From: Cotesia glomerata
Lineage: Eukaryota; Arthropoda; Insecta; Hymenoptera; Braconidae
Direction: 5' to 3'
Length of the DNA stretch: 64,000 bases
Assembly (NCBI RefSeq): GCF_020080835.1
Contig: NC_058162.1
Location: 27,490,758 to 27,554,757 of the forward strand
The notes under the pieces were generated by a model. It saw nothing but the letters and a program-made list of their open reading frames with translations. It made no database searches and was not told the origin of the DNA. This document shows, one piece after another, positions 35,343 to 46,958 of the stretch; the first letter of the stretch is position 1, and every line of letters starts with the position of its first letter. The translations under genes were made by a program, and so were the position numbers.

Positions 35343-36672
35343 TTTTTTTTCCTTGTTCCTTTGCTCGTCGTTGTTATTTTTGATGTTGTTATCAGTCTAG
35401 CATTTCTGTAATAAAAAAATATTATAAACTCAACAATACAATACATATTAAGTAACAATAAAAAGTATAAAAGTAATAAAGAAGCATATAAAGTGCATCA
35501 GCCGTGTCTAAACGAGTTTCTGCAAGCGCTTCTTTATGCTTGATACTTTTTTTAAAACCTATTTACCTTGTCCTACAATTCTACAATTAAATACACCAAA
35601 TTGACCTCGTAATAAAACCGTAAACGTCGTTAAATTATTTAACAATACTAAAATATAATAAATTCATTTTTTTTAAATTGATTTTTGAAATAAATTAATT
35701 TTCACATTGATTAATTAAAACGATTGATCAATTATAATTAACACGAAGATAATGATATTGATAATGTTGATAATGATGGTGATGATGAATATTGATGGAA
35801 AGGTAAATTAAATAATGGCGTTGTTGCCTATTTGAGGACACCCTCACGATTGCCGAGAAATCGCGCGTCTGATCATCCAGCGATCCAGCTCGTGCTCAAA
35901 TTTTTTGTTGCGCTTGCGTCTTTTTATTATTATTATTTGTTGCTGTTATAACTAAAACTGAGTAAAAGCTCTTTGTCTGGTTCACTCTCACTCTATCACC
36001 CAGGGCGCTTATTCCACTGTGATGACAACGAACAAATGCGCCGTAGACTGTGATAAATCTAAAACTAAATTGTTTTGTTAATAACTAGTGGAAAATATGA
36101 ATGCAATTTAATATTAAGCCAGCCATAATTTAATTTCTTTTTTTATTTAAATTTAATTGTTGGTTTTTTTTTTTTTTTATTTAAGTATTAGTTCTTTGGC
36201 AATAACTATAATATCACCGTACCGGGAAATTCGAGCTCTCTAGTTATCTTTCTTCGCTATTGATCGGAGCTTTCCAGACGCGCAGATGCACCATATACCA
36301 TACACTTAAATGTGTACAGAGTACCGGGAAATGTACGATAATTTTTACTGGAATACACTAAATTCACCAGGGATACAATTACTTCTTACATTCTTTTATA
36401 TTTCTTTGCTCTACAATTCAGACCTTGACAAATAAATTTTCTTTAAACCCTGCAAAAATAAAACAAACACTGTACAATTACATTTATTAATTTACATTTT
36501 AATATTTACCTATTTAAATTTATGTTAAAAAAAAAAATATAAAAAAAGTTTGACTATTTTTCTTACTAATTAAATTTCCCGAGATTGATGAATAAATTTT
36601 AAAAATTTTATTTTACTTAATATCCAGTGGGACTTGAAATAATTTTATCAACTTTGAACTAGTTTAAAAAAA
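35343..36672. other. rdgB 5' region and promoter
   Basis: On the minus strand TTTTATTACAG ends at 35406, so a 5' UTR intron probably joins an upstream leader exon. A three-codon upstream ORF (ATG CTA GAC TGA, 35403-35392) lies in the UTR. 35820-36060 is less AT-rich and is a reasonable promoter area. The 3' UTR of the neighbouring small gene lies near 36672. No other coding exon is evident. Confidence 0.5.
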
Positions 36673-37054
36673 TTATTTATGAGCTTCTCTACATCTTTTC
36701 TCTATGTCGTAATTGACCTTTGTTACTATTCCACCGACAATAATAGTAGGTATAAAAACATACTTTAATAAAAACCCGTAAATTTTTGCACGACGTTTCA
36801 TCGCTGTAAAAAATTTATAAATTAATATTCCGCTTACGATTTATTAAACTTTTTATTTTAATAAATAAATAACCTGGTGTAGGTTTGCATAACTCTGCAA
36901 AAGTTTTAGAGCTATCATCGCAACTTGTTGGTGGAAAAAATTTAACAATTTTCAGATTATTTTCATTACAAGGTTTATCTATGTTATTTTTATCGTAATA
37001 CTTAAATCGATACTGTCCGGAATAATTGATTGATAATTTTAATGATTTATCCAT
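36673..37054 (-). CDS. Unknown 103-residue protein with one membrane segment, 2 exons
   Basis: Exons on the minus strand are 37054-36874 and 36803-36673, joined by a 70-base intron with good GT-AG sites and an intact frame. The N-terminal 60 residues are polar, starting MDKSLKLSINYSGQYRFKYY, with three cysteines. The second exon encodes basic residues MKRRAK, then a hydrophobic stretch IYGFLLKYVFIPTIIVGGIV, and a charged tail ending EKRCREAHK. Size, single membrane span and positive flank resemble small mitochondrial or ER membrane proteins, but I do not recognise the family. The spliced structure argues for a real gene. It is tandem with rdgB on the same strand. Confidence 0.6.
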
Positions 37055-39402
37055 TATTTAATTTCTATTTGGGGATTATTATTTCTTCAAGTATGAATTT
37101 TAGTAATTAATATCCAATAGAGATACCTTTGAAGTGTTTCAAGACTCGGATTACTTACAAAATATTAACCAGAACCTAAAAGGAATAAAAAAAATAGTTG
37201 ATAAATAATTTTTTTTTTTTAAATGTTTAGAAAATAAAAATTAAATACGGCTAGTGAGATTGTCAAATATATACAAATTTAAGTGAATAGATGCGCAGTA
37301 ACCTTTGACATTTAAAGTGGATGAGAGTGAGTAGATAAGTCAAAGTCTCCTATCCTCTCCTTAAATCCTCCGTACTCTATACTCTGGTATTTTGCATTAA
37401 TATAATACCAAAATGTTTACGAGCTATTTCTCTCATATCAGCCTTGTTCTTGCTTATAGACATATATATATATATATTATTATCCTTATTGACCTTTATA
37501 TTGGTTAAAAAACGTTCTCGTCAAATGACATTTATCAACTCTATTATTTTTTACCTTTTTAATTTATCTTATTAATTTTTCTATTTGTTTACTTGAACAA
37601 TACGGTGAGTATAAATCAAATTTTGATCAAAAAGATCGAAAAGTACAGGTGCGACGAATTGCCGAATTCCGAAAGGATATAATAAGATAAGAGTACATTG
37701 GAGAAGTTACAAATTTAATTTAAAATCAAGCGCTCGAATAAAATCGATTTTGGCATTTGTCGTCGTTCATATGACGTCATTTGGAGAAAGACCGACGTTC
37801 TGACGTCAGAACTTTGACGGTGTTATATATAGATTTAGATTAAACCATCAGGAAAATCCGCTTACTATTTATTTCAATTCATTTAAATCTCGGCACTTGA
37901 TCTTTTTAATTAATTTAATTAGCCCAATCTCAAACAAAAAAATTATAAAAAAAAGTTTTTCTATCTTTTTATGATTTTAATTTCAACCTGAAAAAAATTA
38001 ATGCAATAATAGTACAAAGTCTAAAGAGCAAGTATATAACATTCAAATTATTTACATAATTATTATTATTATTATTATTATAGGTATGTACTGCAATACT
38101 AATAACAATAATAGCAACAAAATAAAATTCTTACCAGCTGTCATAAATAAATTCATAAAGTATATGAGTATGTTTATAAAAAAAGTATATAAAACACGTG
38201 ATGTTAAATTTAAATTTAGTTCTATAAAATAAACAAAGTTTATTTATACATCTATATGTACTTACTTATAGGCATTAATTTATAAATTTAACCATTTATA
38301 AAGAATGAGATATAATAAATATTACCTACTGGTCAATTTAAAAAAAAAATTTATTAAAAAAAGTAGCAAGCCATATATTAATTAAATACCGGTACAAAAT
38401 ACCTGAGTAAAAAAATTCATCAATAATTATAAATTTACTCTGACAGAAATTAGTAATAAATCATTAAAAATTGCAGACAAAATAAGCATCAGGTCATTTT
38501 TTTTATATTTTGTATATACAGATGAGAGATGACAAATGACAGATGACATGATTAAAATGTAAATATAAAAATTTAAATTAGTCTGTGTGTACACACCCAA
38601 TTAATAAATTTAATTTGATTTGTCATGTCTTTCCGCAACTCTTCCTCGCTCAAAGACGTATTTGAGACCGCGAATAACACAATTATCTAATTCAAAGTAC
38701 TTAACACTCATTAGATTTAATATTTTAAAAAGAAACGCGAGATTTTATGACTATTAACCAATGACATGTGTTGCTATGTGTTTTCTTGTGACTTGATAAG
38801 TATAGTAAGTGTATAAATAAACACACAACACAAAACCATGCACACACTTATAAACAGGAATGTCGTGGCGCAGAGTGACCTCTTTCATTAGAATTTCAAA
38901 TTAATTCCGCGGGAATTTTTAAATAACAAAAAATTAAAAGCAATTAAAAATATTAAGATCATAATAGTAGATGTGTGAGATGAATTATACAACTGAAAAG
39001 TAATAAAAAATTGATTTTTATCTAGATACAATAAGAATTGATTTGTAAATACAATGGTAGTGAATTGGTGATGTAAGGATGGGTGGTGAGGGTAGTGAGC
39101 ATGGGCAGTGTGGATACACAATACACAAACAATTTTTCAACTGTTTGCCACCCACCCTAAAACGCCCTATTCTATTAAATCTATGCTATGAATCATTTTA
39201 TAAGACTAAAATGTTTATACACTAGCAATAGAAGTAGAAAGTCATTGTTGTGTAAAGTTTGCTGTGCAATAACTTGTTATGAGAAAATTTTAATAAAACT
39301 ATTAATTAGTTTTACATCGGTATTAATAATCTTCAGTCTTAAAAAAAAAATATAAACTCTACATAAAATTAAAAATATATTGTTGAAAGTTAAAAATTAA
39401 AT
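37055..39402. other. 2.3 kb region without a recognised gene
   Basis: Includes a promoter-like cluster at 37772-37833 with two perfect CRE sites and a TATA-like run. A TA run lies at 37462-37480 and an ATT repeat near 38060-38080. The stretch 37860-39400 shows no coding exon that I can support. The DNAL4 5' UTR presumably lies near 39240-39402. Confidence 0.55.
37772..37833 (+). promoter_or_regulatory. Candidate promoter: two CRE palindromes followed by a TATA-like box
   Basis: TGACGTCA occurs at 37772-37779 and 37801-37808. The second sits in a perfect 16-bp palindrome GTTCTGACGTCAGAAC (37797-37812). GTTATATATAGATTTA begins at about 37822. A transcription start near 37850 is inferred; the target gene is unknown. 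Confidence 0.45.
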
Positions 39403-39827
39403 ATGACAGAAGTCAAAAAAGATGATATTGTTAAAATTCTTCATACCTATCCATTCTGTCGAGTAAGTACTATTCAATATTTGGGTAAATAAAAATCAAT
39501 AACTGTTATTATTGATTTAATTTTTTCCTCTGTATTTTCTAATTGAAAATACAATTTTAATAATTTTTTGTATTACAGAAAAGTGACATGTCTGATGAGA
39601 TGAAGCAAGAAGTTATGGAATTATGTGTAACAGCTGCTGAAAAATATGCAGACAATTACGAAAGTGTTTCAAAAATGATAAAAGAGACGATGGACAGAAA
39701 GTTTGGGGCTTCCTGGCACACCGTAGTTGGAGAAGGATATGGATTTGAAATAACCTACCAGCTTAAACACTTGCTTTACATGTACTGTGCGGGAAATTTA
39801 GCTATTTGTATATGGAAATCAGCTTAA
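39403..39827 (+). CDS. DNAL4: Axonemal dynein light chain 4 (DNAL4/LC8-like), 2 exons
   Basis: Exons 39403-39462 and 39579-39827 give 102 residues, against 105 in human DNAL4. The protein starts MTEVKKDDIVKILHTYPFCR and continues KSDMSDEMKQEVMELCVTAA. The conserved core KMIKETMDRKFGASWHTVVG and the C-terminal YMYCAGNLAICIWKSA are those of the DNAL4 branch of LC8-type light chains. It would be part of outer-arm axonemal dynein in sperm and mechanosensory cilia. It is convergent with a second DNAL4-type gene 180 bases away. Confidence 0.93.
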
Positions 39828-40007
39828 CATTTATTTTATTATTTTTTATATTAAACCAAAGATTATTATACTGATGAAACAACAAAATTAAATTACTTAC
39901 GCTAATTATAAAAAATTACCTCAATATGTACAAACAGATATTACGCAATTTAATGTATAAATATATTTACTAATAAATTTATTAAAAATTATTTGTTGAT
40001 ATTTATT

Positions 40008-40325
40008 TCAAACAGTTCGCCAAATAAGTATAGCAATATTACCACCTGTAAACATATATAGCAGCGTATTTTCTTGATGGATAATATGAAAACCAAATGA
40101 CTCGCCGACAACCACTTGAAAAGGAGCTCCAAATTTTTTATCAAGATTCTCCTTGATCATTTTAGCTGCATGCTCATAATTATTTGGATATTTTTCCGTG
40201 GCTGTCACACACAAGTCCATTGTTTCTTGTTTCATTTCATCCTCTGTCATATCAGTCAATTTGCATAAAGGATGAGTTCGGATAACTTGACTTGTTTCTT
40301 CTTTTTTGATTTGGCCAAAAGACAT
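40008..40325 (-). CDS. Second DNAL4-type dynein light chain, intronless
   Basis: A single open frame of 105 residues, starting MSFGQIKKEETSQVIRTHPL. It aligns with the spliced neighbour throughout: DEMKQETMDLCVTATEKYPN, KMIKENLDKKFGAPFQVVVG and LYMFTGGNIAILIWRTV. The neighbour's intron position (after the CR/CK before the acidic segment) is absent here. It is clearly coding (conservative replacements, no frame break) but more diverged from human DNAL4 than its neighbour. It could be a local retrocopy or a tandem inversion that lost its intron. A testis- or cilium-specific role is inferred. Confidence 0.9.
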   Translation of the reverse strand: MSFGQIKKEETSQVIRTHPLCKLTDMTEDEMKQETMDLCVTATEKYPNNYEHAAKMIKENLDKKFGAPFQVVVGESFGFHIIHQENTLLYMFTGGNIAILIWRTV

Positions 40326-40835
40326 TTTCCAATAAATTTATTTTGTATTGGATTTATTAAAAAAATATTTTATGAATATTTATAATAGCTTTTATTATAC
40401 ACGTGCAATAAATATTCTTTTGTTTTACATTTGATATTTAATTAATTATAATTGGCACGATAATTTTTTAGTTAAAAAAAAAAAAAAAAAAAAAATTATT
40501 ATTATTATTATATAACAAACGTTATCATGGTAAAACGTTATTAAAATATTAAAAATTCTAAGACACGCAAAAAAAAAAATACGAAAAAAATTTATTTATG
40601 AAATGATTATTATTATTATTATCCTTTTGACTAATTGCACTTGGGAAGGAAGAAAAGCAATTAGAATGCTTATATCAACTACTCAGTCTCTGTTAATATT
40701 TTTGTTTCCGTATTAAATTCATTTAAAGTAATTAATAAAATAATAACTTAAAAAAATGATATAATAGTAGTAATATCAGTTATTGTAATAAGCATGCGCA
40801 TTATTATATTAATATTTAATTTAATTATCTTTCGA
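40326..40835. other. Spacer between DNAL4-like start and GIT stop
   Basis: AT-rich, with a poly-A run and ATT repeats (40475-40511, 40606-40620). It should hold the promoter of the minus-strand light chain and the GIT 3' UTR. Confidence 0.5.
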
Positions 40836-43800
40836 CTATAATGATTGAAAATGAGTCACCAGGAGTTTTGTCGCTTTGGCAATATCATAGGCACAGCATC
40901 GTACCTGCTGAAGACAACGTTTCGTGTGCTCGGAATCACCCGTGCAACGCTCAAGACTTACACACTCTGTTTGTAGTCTTCCTGTATTTCCGTTCAACTG
41001 TCTCAACGCTGTCCTAATATTTTCATCCAATGAACTCTGTTGTAATATTTTAAATAATAAATTAGTAATTAGAATAAAAATGGTGTCCGATCATAAAATC
41101 CTAGTAAATAATATCCCAGTAAATATATCACATCGAAAATATATCCCAAAACAAAAATCTCCCATGGCAAAATTATCCCTTTAAAAAAAATATCTTGTTG
41201 GTTTATAATACTAATAATTATGATAAATACGAATATTTTATATAATAATATGTAAATTGTTGATAATAATAAATAATTTACAAGAAATATTAAGTTATTT
41301 CAATAATTTTATGTGATATTGAGATGTTTGGGATATTTGTGTTGTAGGATATTTTATCAAGGGAAATTTATTTGTGGGGGATATATTTTCTGGGATTTTT
41401 TTTACCTAGAACCAATAAAAACATACACATTGTAATATAATATTAACCTGTGAAAATATAGTCGTCAATTCCGTAACAGCAAGACGAATTTTTTCAGCGC
41501 ATGGCACAAAATCTTCTTTTTGAGTAGGATCTTGCATTGCCATCCAAAGTTCTTGGATACCTTTAGTGACTTGGTCTGTACAAATAGTCACTTGATCCCT
41601 CGCTGGTAAATTTATTTTTTGACATTCCCAAATTTTTTGATCAATATTCGACCGAGTTTCAAGCTCTGGAAGCTCATCTTCTCTTTTCTTAAAAAATAAA
41701 TTAATTATTAAACACTAATTTAATAAATTTACAATAAAAAATATTATAAAACTCACTGAGACATTCAACGAGCCAATTTTTTTCAATCCTTGTCGTGTTT
41801 CATACATAGATGCAGGTCTTTGATTTCCCCGTAGCTGTGATTTGGTATCAATAGAATCTAATACCGATTCTTGTTCAACATCAGTGTGCCCATTCACGGT
41901 CTCATACGATTGTGGAAGTTTTGGCTTGACATATATATCAATAATATTTTTTAACTGCCGATTTTCCAAGGTAAGCTGCTGAATTGTTTGTTGAAAGTTT
42001 TGAATTTCATCGTGGAGATTTTTTATTGTTGACTCGGATACATTTAACTGCTTTTTTAGAACTTGAATTACAGCAGGATGGCTTTTGCCTGTTGTTCCAA
42101 CTGCCTTCTGTTATATAATAAATAAAAAATTACAAAATATTAATTTATGAAATTTATAACATGGATTTATGGTTTACAGAAAAAAAAAATCTCTGATAAC
42201 ATGAATGAGTGTGAATTTAGTATCAACTCACAGAATGTGGATTTGTTTTAAGAAAACCTTGCTGAAAAAGTTTTTATTTGGCTGTGTGATAGTGGTCAGT
42301 GCGGGTAAAATAAATATAGGTATTAAAAAATAATAAATATCCTCTCATGCATTTATAATGGAGGTAATAATTAAAAAAAAAAAAAAAAAACACCGAAATT
42401 TCTTTGTTATAGCACTTGCCTAAAAACATTGTCTACAGAAGAGCCACGTGCTAAGTTGTTTCCTTAATTTTTGTTTTCCTGATACCTTCAATCAGCCGAC
42501 AATAACACCACGCAATAATAATAATAATAATAACAATAATAAACTAACTCTTTTTAAATTAAAAAACAAGTGTATAAAATTCTAAAGCTAAATAATTAGT
42601 ATACTGATTTAAAATAATAACTACAATGATGTTAATCTCAGCAAAGATTAATTTTACCTCATTATTGTTGTTAGGAAGCTCTTGGTTGGTGTCATTCCCT
42701 CCAAGCTCGTCATCAGACGCCACGCTGTCGTACAACGGCTCATCGTCAGATGTTTGTGATCCGCAATTTTTAATAGCACGTTCTTTTTTAAGCGCCGAAA
42801 CAGTTGGATCTAAATTTAAATAAAAAATTAATAATTTAAAGAATGATGATGATGATGATGATGATGATGGATTGATTAAAATAATATACCTTGAAGAGGT
42901 GTACAATTAGCTTGCATATGACGACGTGCAGTTTCAGTAAGAATATCAACAATCAGTGTAGCAAACTCTTGCGGCATAAATCTGGCTAATTTTTGTCGTC
43001 CTTGATTTCGTGTTGATGACAGATATGGATTTACTGGTAGAAAAGGTACAGCAGTACTCCTTTCATGAAGAGTTGTGCTTGATAGCCATACTAATTTTGT
43101 AAATTTGAAATAAAAATTAGTTAAAATTTAACTGTAAGAAATTAATAAAGATGATGAATATTTGAAGCTAATTGTGGCTAATTTTCTAATCTATTTTTCT
43201 ACTGAGTATAATCTAAAATTGTTATTTATTCTACTCACCGGTCCTTTGTAGCATAATAAATGAAAAAAAAAAACAATCATGCAAATTAATGAGGAAAAAC
43301 AAAACAGCAATGACAAGTGATAATATTTCATTAAATTTTATGACAGAGACTAATAACAATGATAAGTTACTCTATTATTTTATAACTTGTATGAAATTTA
43401 GACTACAAGGATTAATAAAATTAATAAAAAATTTTTATGTATTAACTATAATGATTATAATTAATTTACGACTGTCAATTAAGTTTTTAATTAATAAACA
43501 CATATAACTTGAATTATAATAAAAATAATATACTAACCAGCTTCAACTTCTCTTCTGTCAACTTCATCGTAAACATCCATTGTTAATTCTTCCAGTAAAT
43601 TATTTGGCAGCATTTGAAGGCGATTACGCGCTTCATTAGTCAGTTCATTTCTTTCCAGTGTTTCAGACCATTCCGGAATAATTAAATGCTCAGTTGTTCG
43701 ATGATCTGGTTTACGTGAACATATAAAATATGTCAATCGATCAGTAACTTGATACATACACTCAATCAATCTGTCGGCTAAATCCAAGTGTCCTGTTATT

Positions 43801-44743
43801 CTGTAATATTTTAATAAATTTAATATTTAATTGTAAATTAAAATTTTATAATTTATTATACCGAGCAATTTCAGCTGGTGTGTGGCCAGTAGAATCAACA
43901 ATATTAGGATTTCCTCCATTAGCGATTAGCAATTCCAATTGAAGTGCCTGACCAGCTCTGGCAGCAACATGAAGTGGAGTTGTACCTTTTTCTTTGTAAA
44001 AATAGTTTGGATTACCTCCTTGGACTAAAAGCCGAAGTGATGTTTCCAAATTACTGGTTCTTACACTACTGTGTAATTGTTTACTCAGTTCTTCTTCGCT
44101 GCAAGATTCGTCTTTGCTCGGCCGTAATACGAATGTCAATTGTTGATGTTTTGCACGAATAAAATCTGCTTTTACTGGACTGTAATGTATAAATATATGT
44201 TTAAAAATTATCTAAATATTTATTTTAAAAGATATAAATGTATCTTACTAAAGTGGATCTTTTGGCTGTGGCTTTTTACGATTTACTTTTGAATTATTTG
44301 AATCATGGAGTGAATACTCCCATATATTATTAGCTCCATTGTCATTTAAAGTGTGTATCATCTACAAAAGTTATTAAAATTATTAATAATTAATTAAAAA
44401 AATTTTATTGAAACGTACAGTAAGTAAATAACTGCTCCAAAATCCTTTGTGGAGAGACTTAACATGTGACACATGTCTACCAAGACTTCTATGTATACTG
44501 CAACACTCATCACATAATAGAATAGCTCGATTTATTGATGCCCATCCCGGTTCTAAAACATTAGTTTATATTTTTGTAAATAGATAAATAAATTTAAACA
44601 AATTTGGATACGATGAGATTGACTTTTAATAAAAAAAAAACCAAGATTCAATAAATTAATAATAGATTTAATTATTTTTTACCAAGAGCTCCACAGTCAG
44701 CACAAATACTAGATGTTGATGTTTTATACTTGGACCGTGACAT
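40836..44743 (-). CDS. Git: GIT family ArfGAP, 11 exons
   Basis: Exons on the minus strand: 44743-44683, 44552-44419, 44361-44249, 44179-43862, 43800-43538, 43090-42890, 42809-42658, 42261-42232, 42107-41757, 41687-41448 and 41036-40836, giving 687 residues. The ArfGAP zinc finger has C14, C17, C34 and C37 with W24 and the catalytic arginine R42 (CDECCSIHRSLGRH). Ankyrin repeats follow at about 130-230 (KGTTPLHVAARAGQALQLEL, DSTGHTPAEIARITGHLDLA), then Spa2-homology repeats near 270-350 (ARNRLQMLPNNLLEELTMDV, RQKLARFMPQEFATLIVDIL). A coiled coil lies near 430-490 and a helical paxillin-binding C-terminus follows. GIT proteins form a complex with PIX, act on Arf GTPases and serve at focal adhesions and synapses. 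The length is close to the fly and human proteins. An intron contains an ATC/GAT repeat at 42844-42868. Confidence 0.95.
42232..42261 (-). other. Git: 30-nt microexon of GIT
   Basis: It lies between acceptor TTTTTCAG and donor GTGAGT, is phase 0 on both sides and encodes QGFLKTNPHS. It sits in the region between the acidic stretch and the coiled coil, where vertebrate GIT genes are heavily alternatively spliced. Inclusion is inferred. Confidence 0.65.
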
Positions 44744-45989
44744 TTTAATATTACTTATTTTTAAAACAAAGCTTTTAATAAAAAATTTATCTAGCACAAG
44801 TACAATATATACAATTACAGATCAAATTTATACATTTTTGTTTAAGCTACTGTCGAAACAACAAGATTAATGATGACAAAAAAAAATATCCCCTGCCAGC
44901 TGAGAAAAGTATTCAGCTGCCTTAAGATCCTTATTAGTACAATAATAACAGTCAGTCAACAGATATTTTTTATTTTTTTTTTTTTTAATTGTGTATCATT
45001 GTGTGTGGATGCATGTACACATTTATTATACATGTGTGCGCGTTTGACAGAAACAAACACTACCGCCATCTTGTTTTTTTTTTCAAACTGTAGCTATAAC
45101 TTGTTGTTGTTAATATAAATTCCTGTATACAACAATTACAAATAATGCAAATAATTATAATTATATTGAATACTTTTTAAAATAATTAATTAAAAAAAAA
45201 AAAAAAAAACACGATATAACTCAAAAATCTCCATTCAAAATAGTTTTTTAAATTTAATAATCAATAAATGACAGATTAAATTTTTTCAGGATTTTAAAAA
45301 ATATTATCAATGACGTTTAATTTTACAAAAGTAAGTTAAAAAAATCCAAATTATATTATTTTAAATTGTTCTCTTTATTAAAAACTATGATTTTAAATAA
45401 TTTATCCAAAATTAATTAATAATTTTTTAATTAAAATTAGCAATATTGATTTTAAATATTTCAGAGCGTTTGTACATATATGACCCATATGATTTCAATT
45501 GAACAATAATGAAGAAAGAAGAATGAATTTATCAATATATTGATGAGTATTTGATTTTTAGTTATTTTTTAATATACTTGAATTGTAAAAAAATATTATA
45601 AAATGAAATGAATAAATATTTGCTGTGCAATTTATCAGATCAGTTTACAAAGTTTTAAAAAAATAACGATACATATCATATTACTTAGATATTTTAAAAT
45701 ATTTTTTTTTTTTTTGCTTTTTATCACCACTAGTAGTCATGGTGACAAGGATTGTACACATAACGTGTAAAAAAGCAAGTGGCCAATTGGCAAATGGGAA
45801 TCCCCACGTTCTCCAGTATCAGTATCCTGGGACTGGACAGCAATAGAGAGTTTAAAGAGCAACGGGGTAAAAGCTAATCGATTTCCTGCAAATTTTATTG
45901 TTCCCAGAGCTTTTTATTATCATGCTCAGTCTTCAAACCCGAGAGTCATTGTCAACACCTGGCTTTAAAATAAAATTATTCAATCAAAC
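44744..45989. other. Divergent promoter region of GIT and tetraspanin
   Basis: No coding exon seen. The tetraspanin side (45760-45960) is less AT-rich and probably contains its promoter and 5' UTR. Confidence 0.5.
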
Positions 45990-46958
45990 ATGACAGTAGA
46001 ATCCTGTGCAATGGCTACGGTCAAATATCTTCTTTTTTTTTTCAACGTTATTTTTTCGGTAACTTATTATTTTGTCGATGTTATCAAAAATTGACAAGTT
46101 TACAATAAAATAAATTTTATAGGGTGCTGGACTTGGAATATTAATCGTAGGATGCAAAATTTTAGCAGATGTTACAAATTACAACCACTTTATGGGAGGA
46201 AGAATACTAGCTCCAGCCATCGTACTGATAATTATTGGTATGATTGTCTTCGTAATCGCTTTTCTAGGCTGCTTCGGAGCAGTCAAAGAAAAACACATCC
46301 TACTTATCGCAGTACGTATCTTATAATTATAATTAATATTTAACACATAATTTTAATTATTAAATCATTATAGTTTGGAGTTACTTTGCTGACTATTTTT
46401 GCAATTGAGCTTGCAATCGGTATCGGTATAGCTATCTTTCAGTCTGACGTTTCTGATTTATTGAGAACTACATTGAGAGAAGCATTGGTTACATATGAAT
46501 CCGAACCAGACAATAAAGTTGCTTGGGATTCCATTCAAACTTATGTTTGTTATTTAATTAATTAATTCATAGATTTTTTTATCAACAGTCATTAATTTTA
46601 GCGTATTACAGTTTAACTGCTGTGGTGTAGATTCTTCAGATGACTGGGAAGAATCTTTGAAAGAAAAACTTCCGTCGACTTGTTGTTTCAGTAATAATAC
46701 AGAGCCTTGTCAAAGAGGAAACCCTTTGGTAATCTCGAATGGTTGCTACCAGACTCTTTTGAGACAAATCAGAGCTAATTCAGAATTACTTATTTGGCTC
46801 GGAGCTGCAATTGGTCTAACTGAAGTAAATTTTTTCATTAATATTTATAGTTGTATTATGGATTAATAAATTTTTTTTTTTATCTTGGATAGATAATCGG
46901 AGTGATGTTGGGTTTCCAACTCGCAACATCCATTAAAAGACAAGCAGCGGCAGCATAG
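45990..46958 (+). CDS. Tetraspanin, 5 exons
   Basis: Exons 45990-46058, 46123-46311, 46374-46544, 46612-46824 and 46893-46958, all phase 0, give 235 residues. Four membrane segments are visible: KYLLFFFNVIFSGAGLGILI, APAIVLIIIGMIVFVIAFLG, FGVTLLTIFAIELAIGIGIA and LIWLGAAIGLTEIIGVMLGF. The large extracellular loop has the family CCG motif (YFNCCGVDSSDDW), a CC pair (STCCFSN) and two more cysteines. Cysteines flank the membrane ends. The small size and gene structure fit the insect Tsp42E/CD63-like group. Tetraspanins organise membrane microdomains with integrins and other partners. The first ATG gives MTVESCAMATVKYLLF, the usual tetraspanin N-terminus; a start at the internal methionine is possible. 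Confidence 0.93.
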
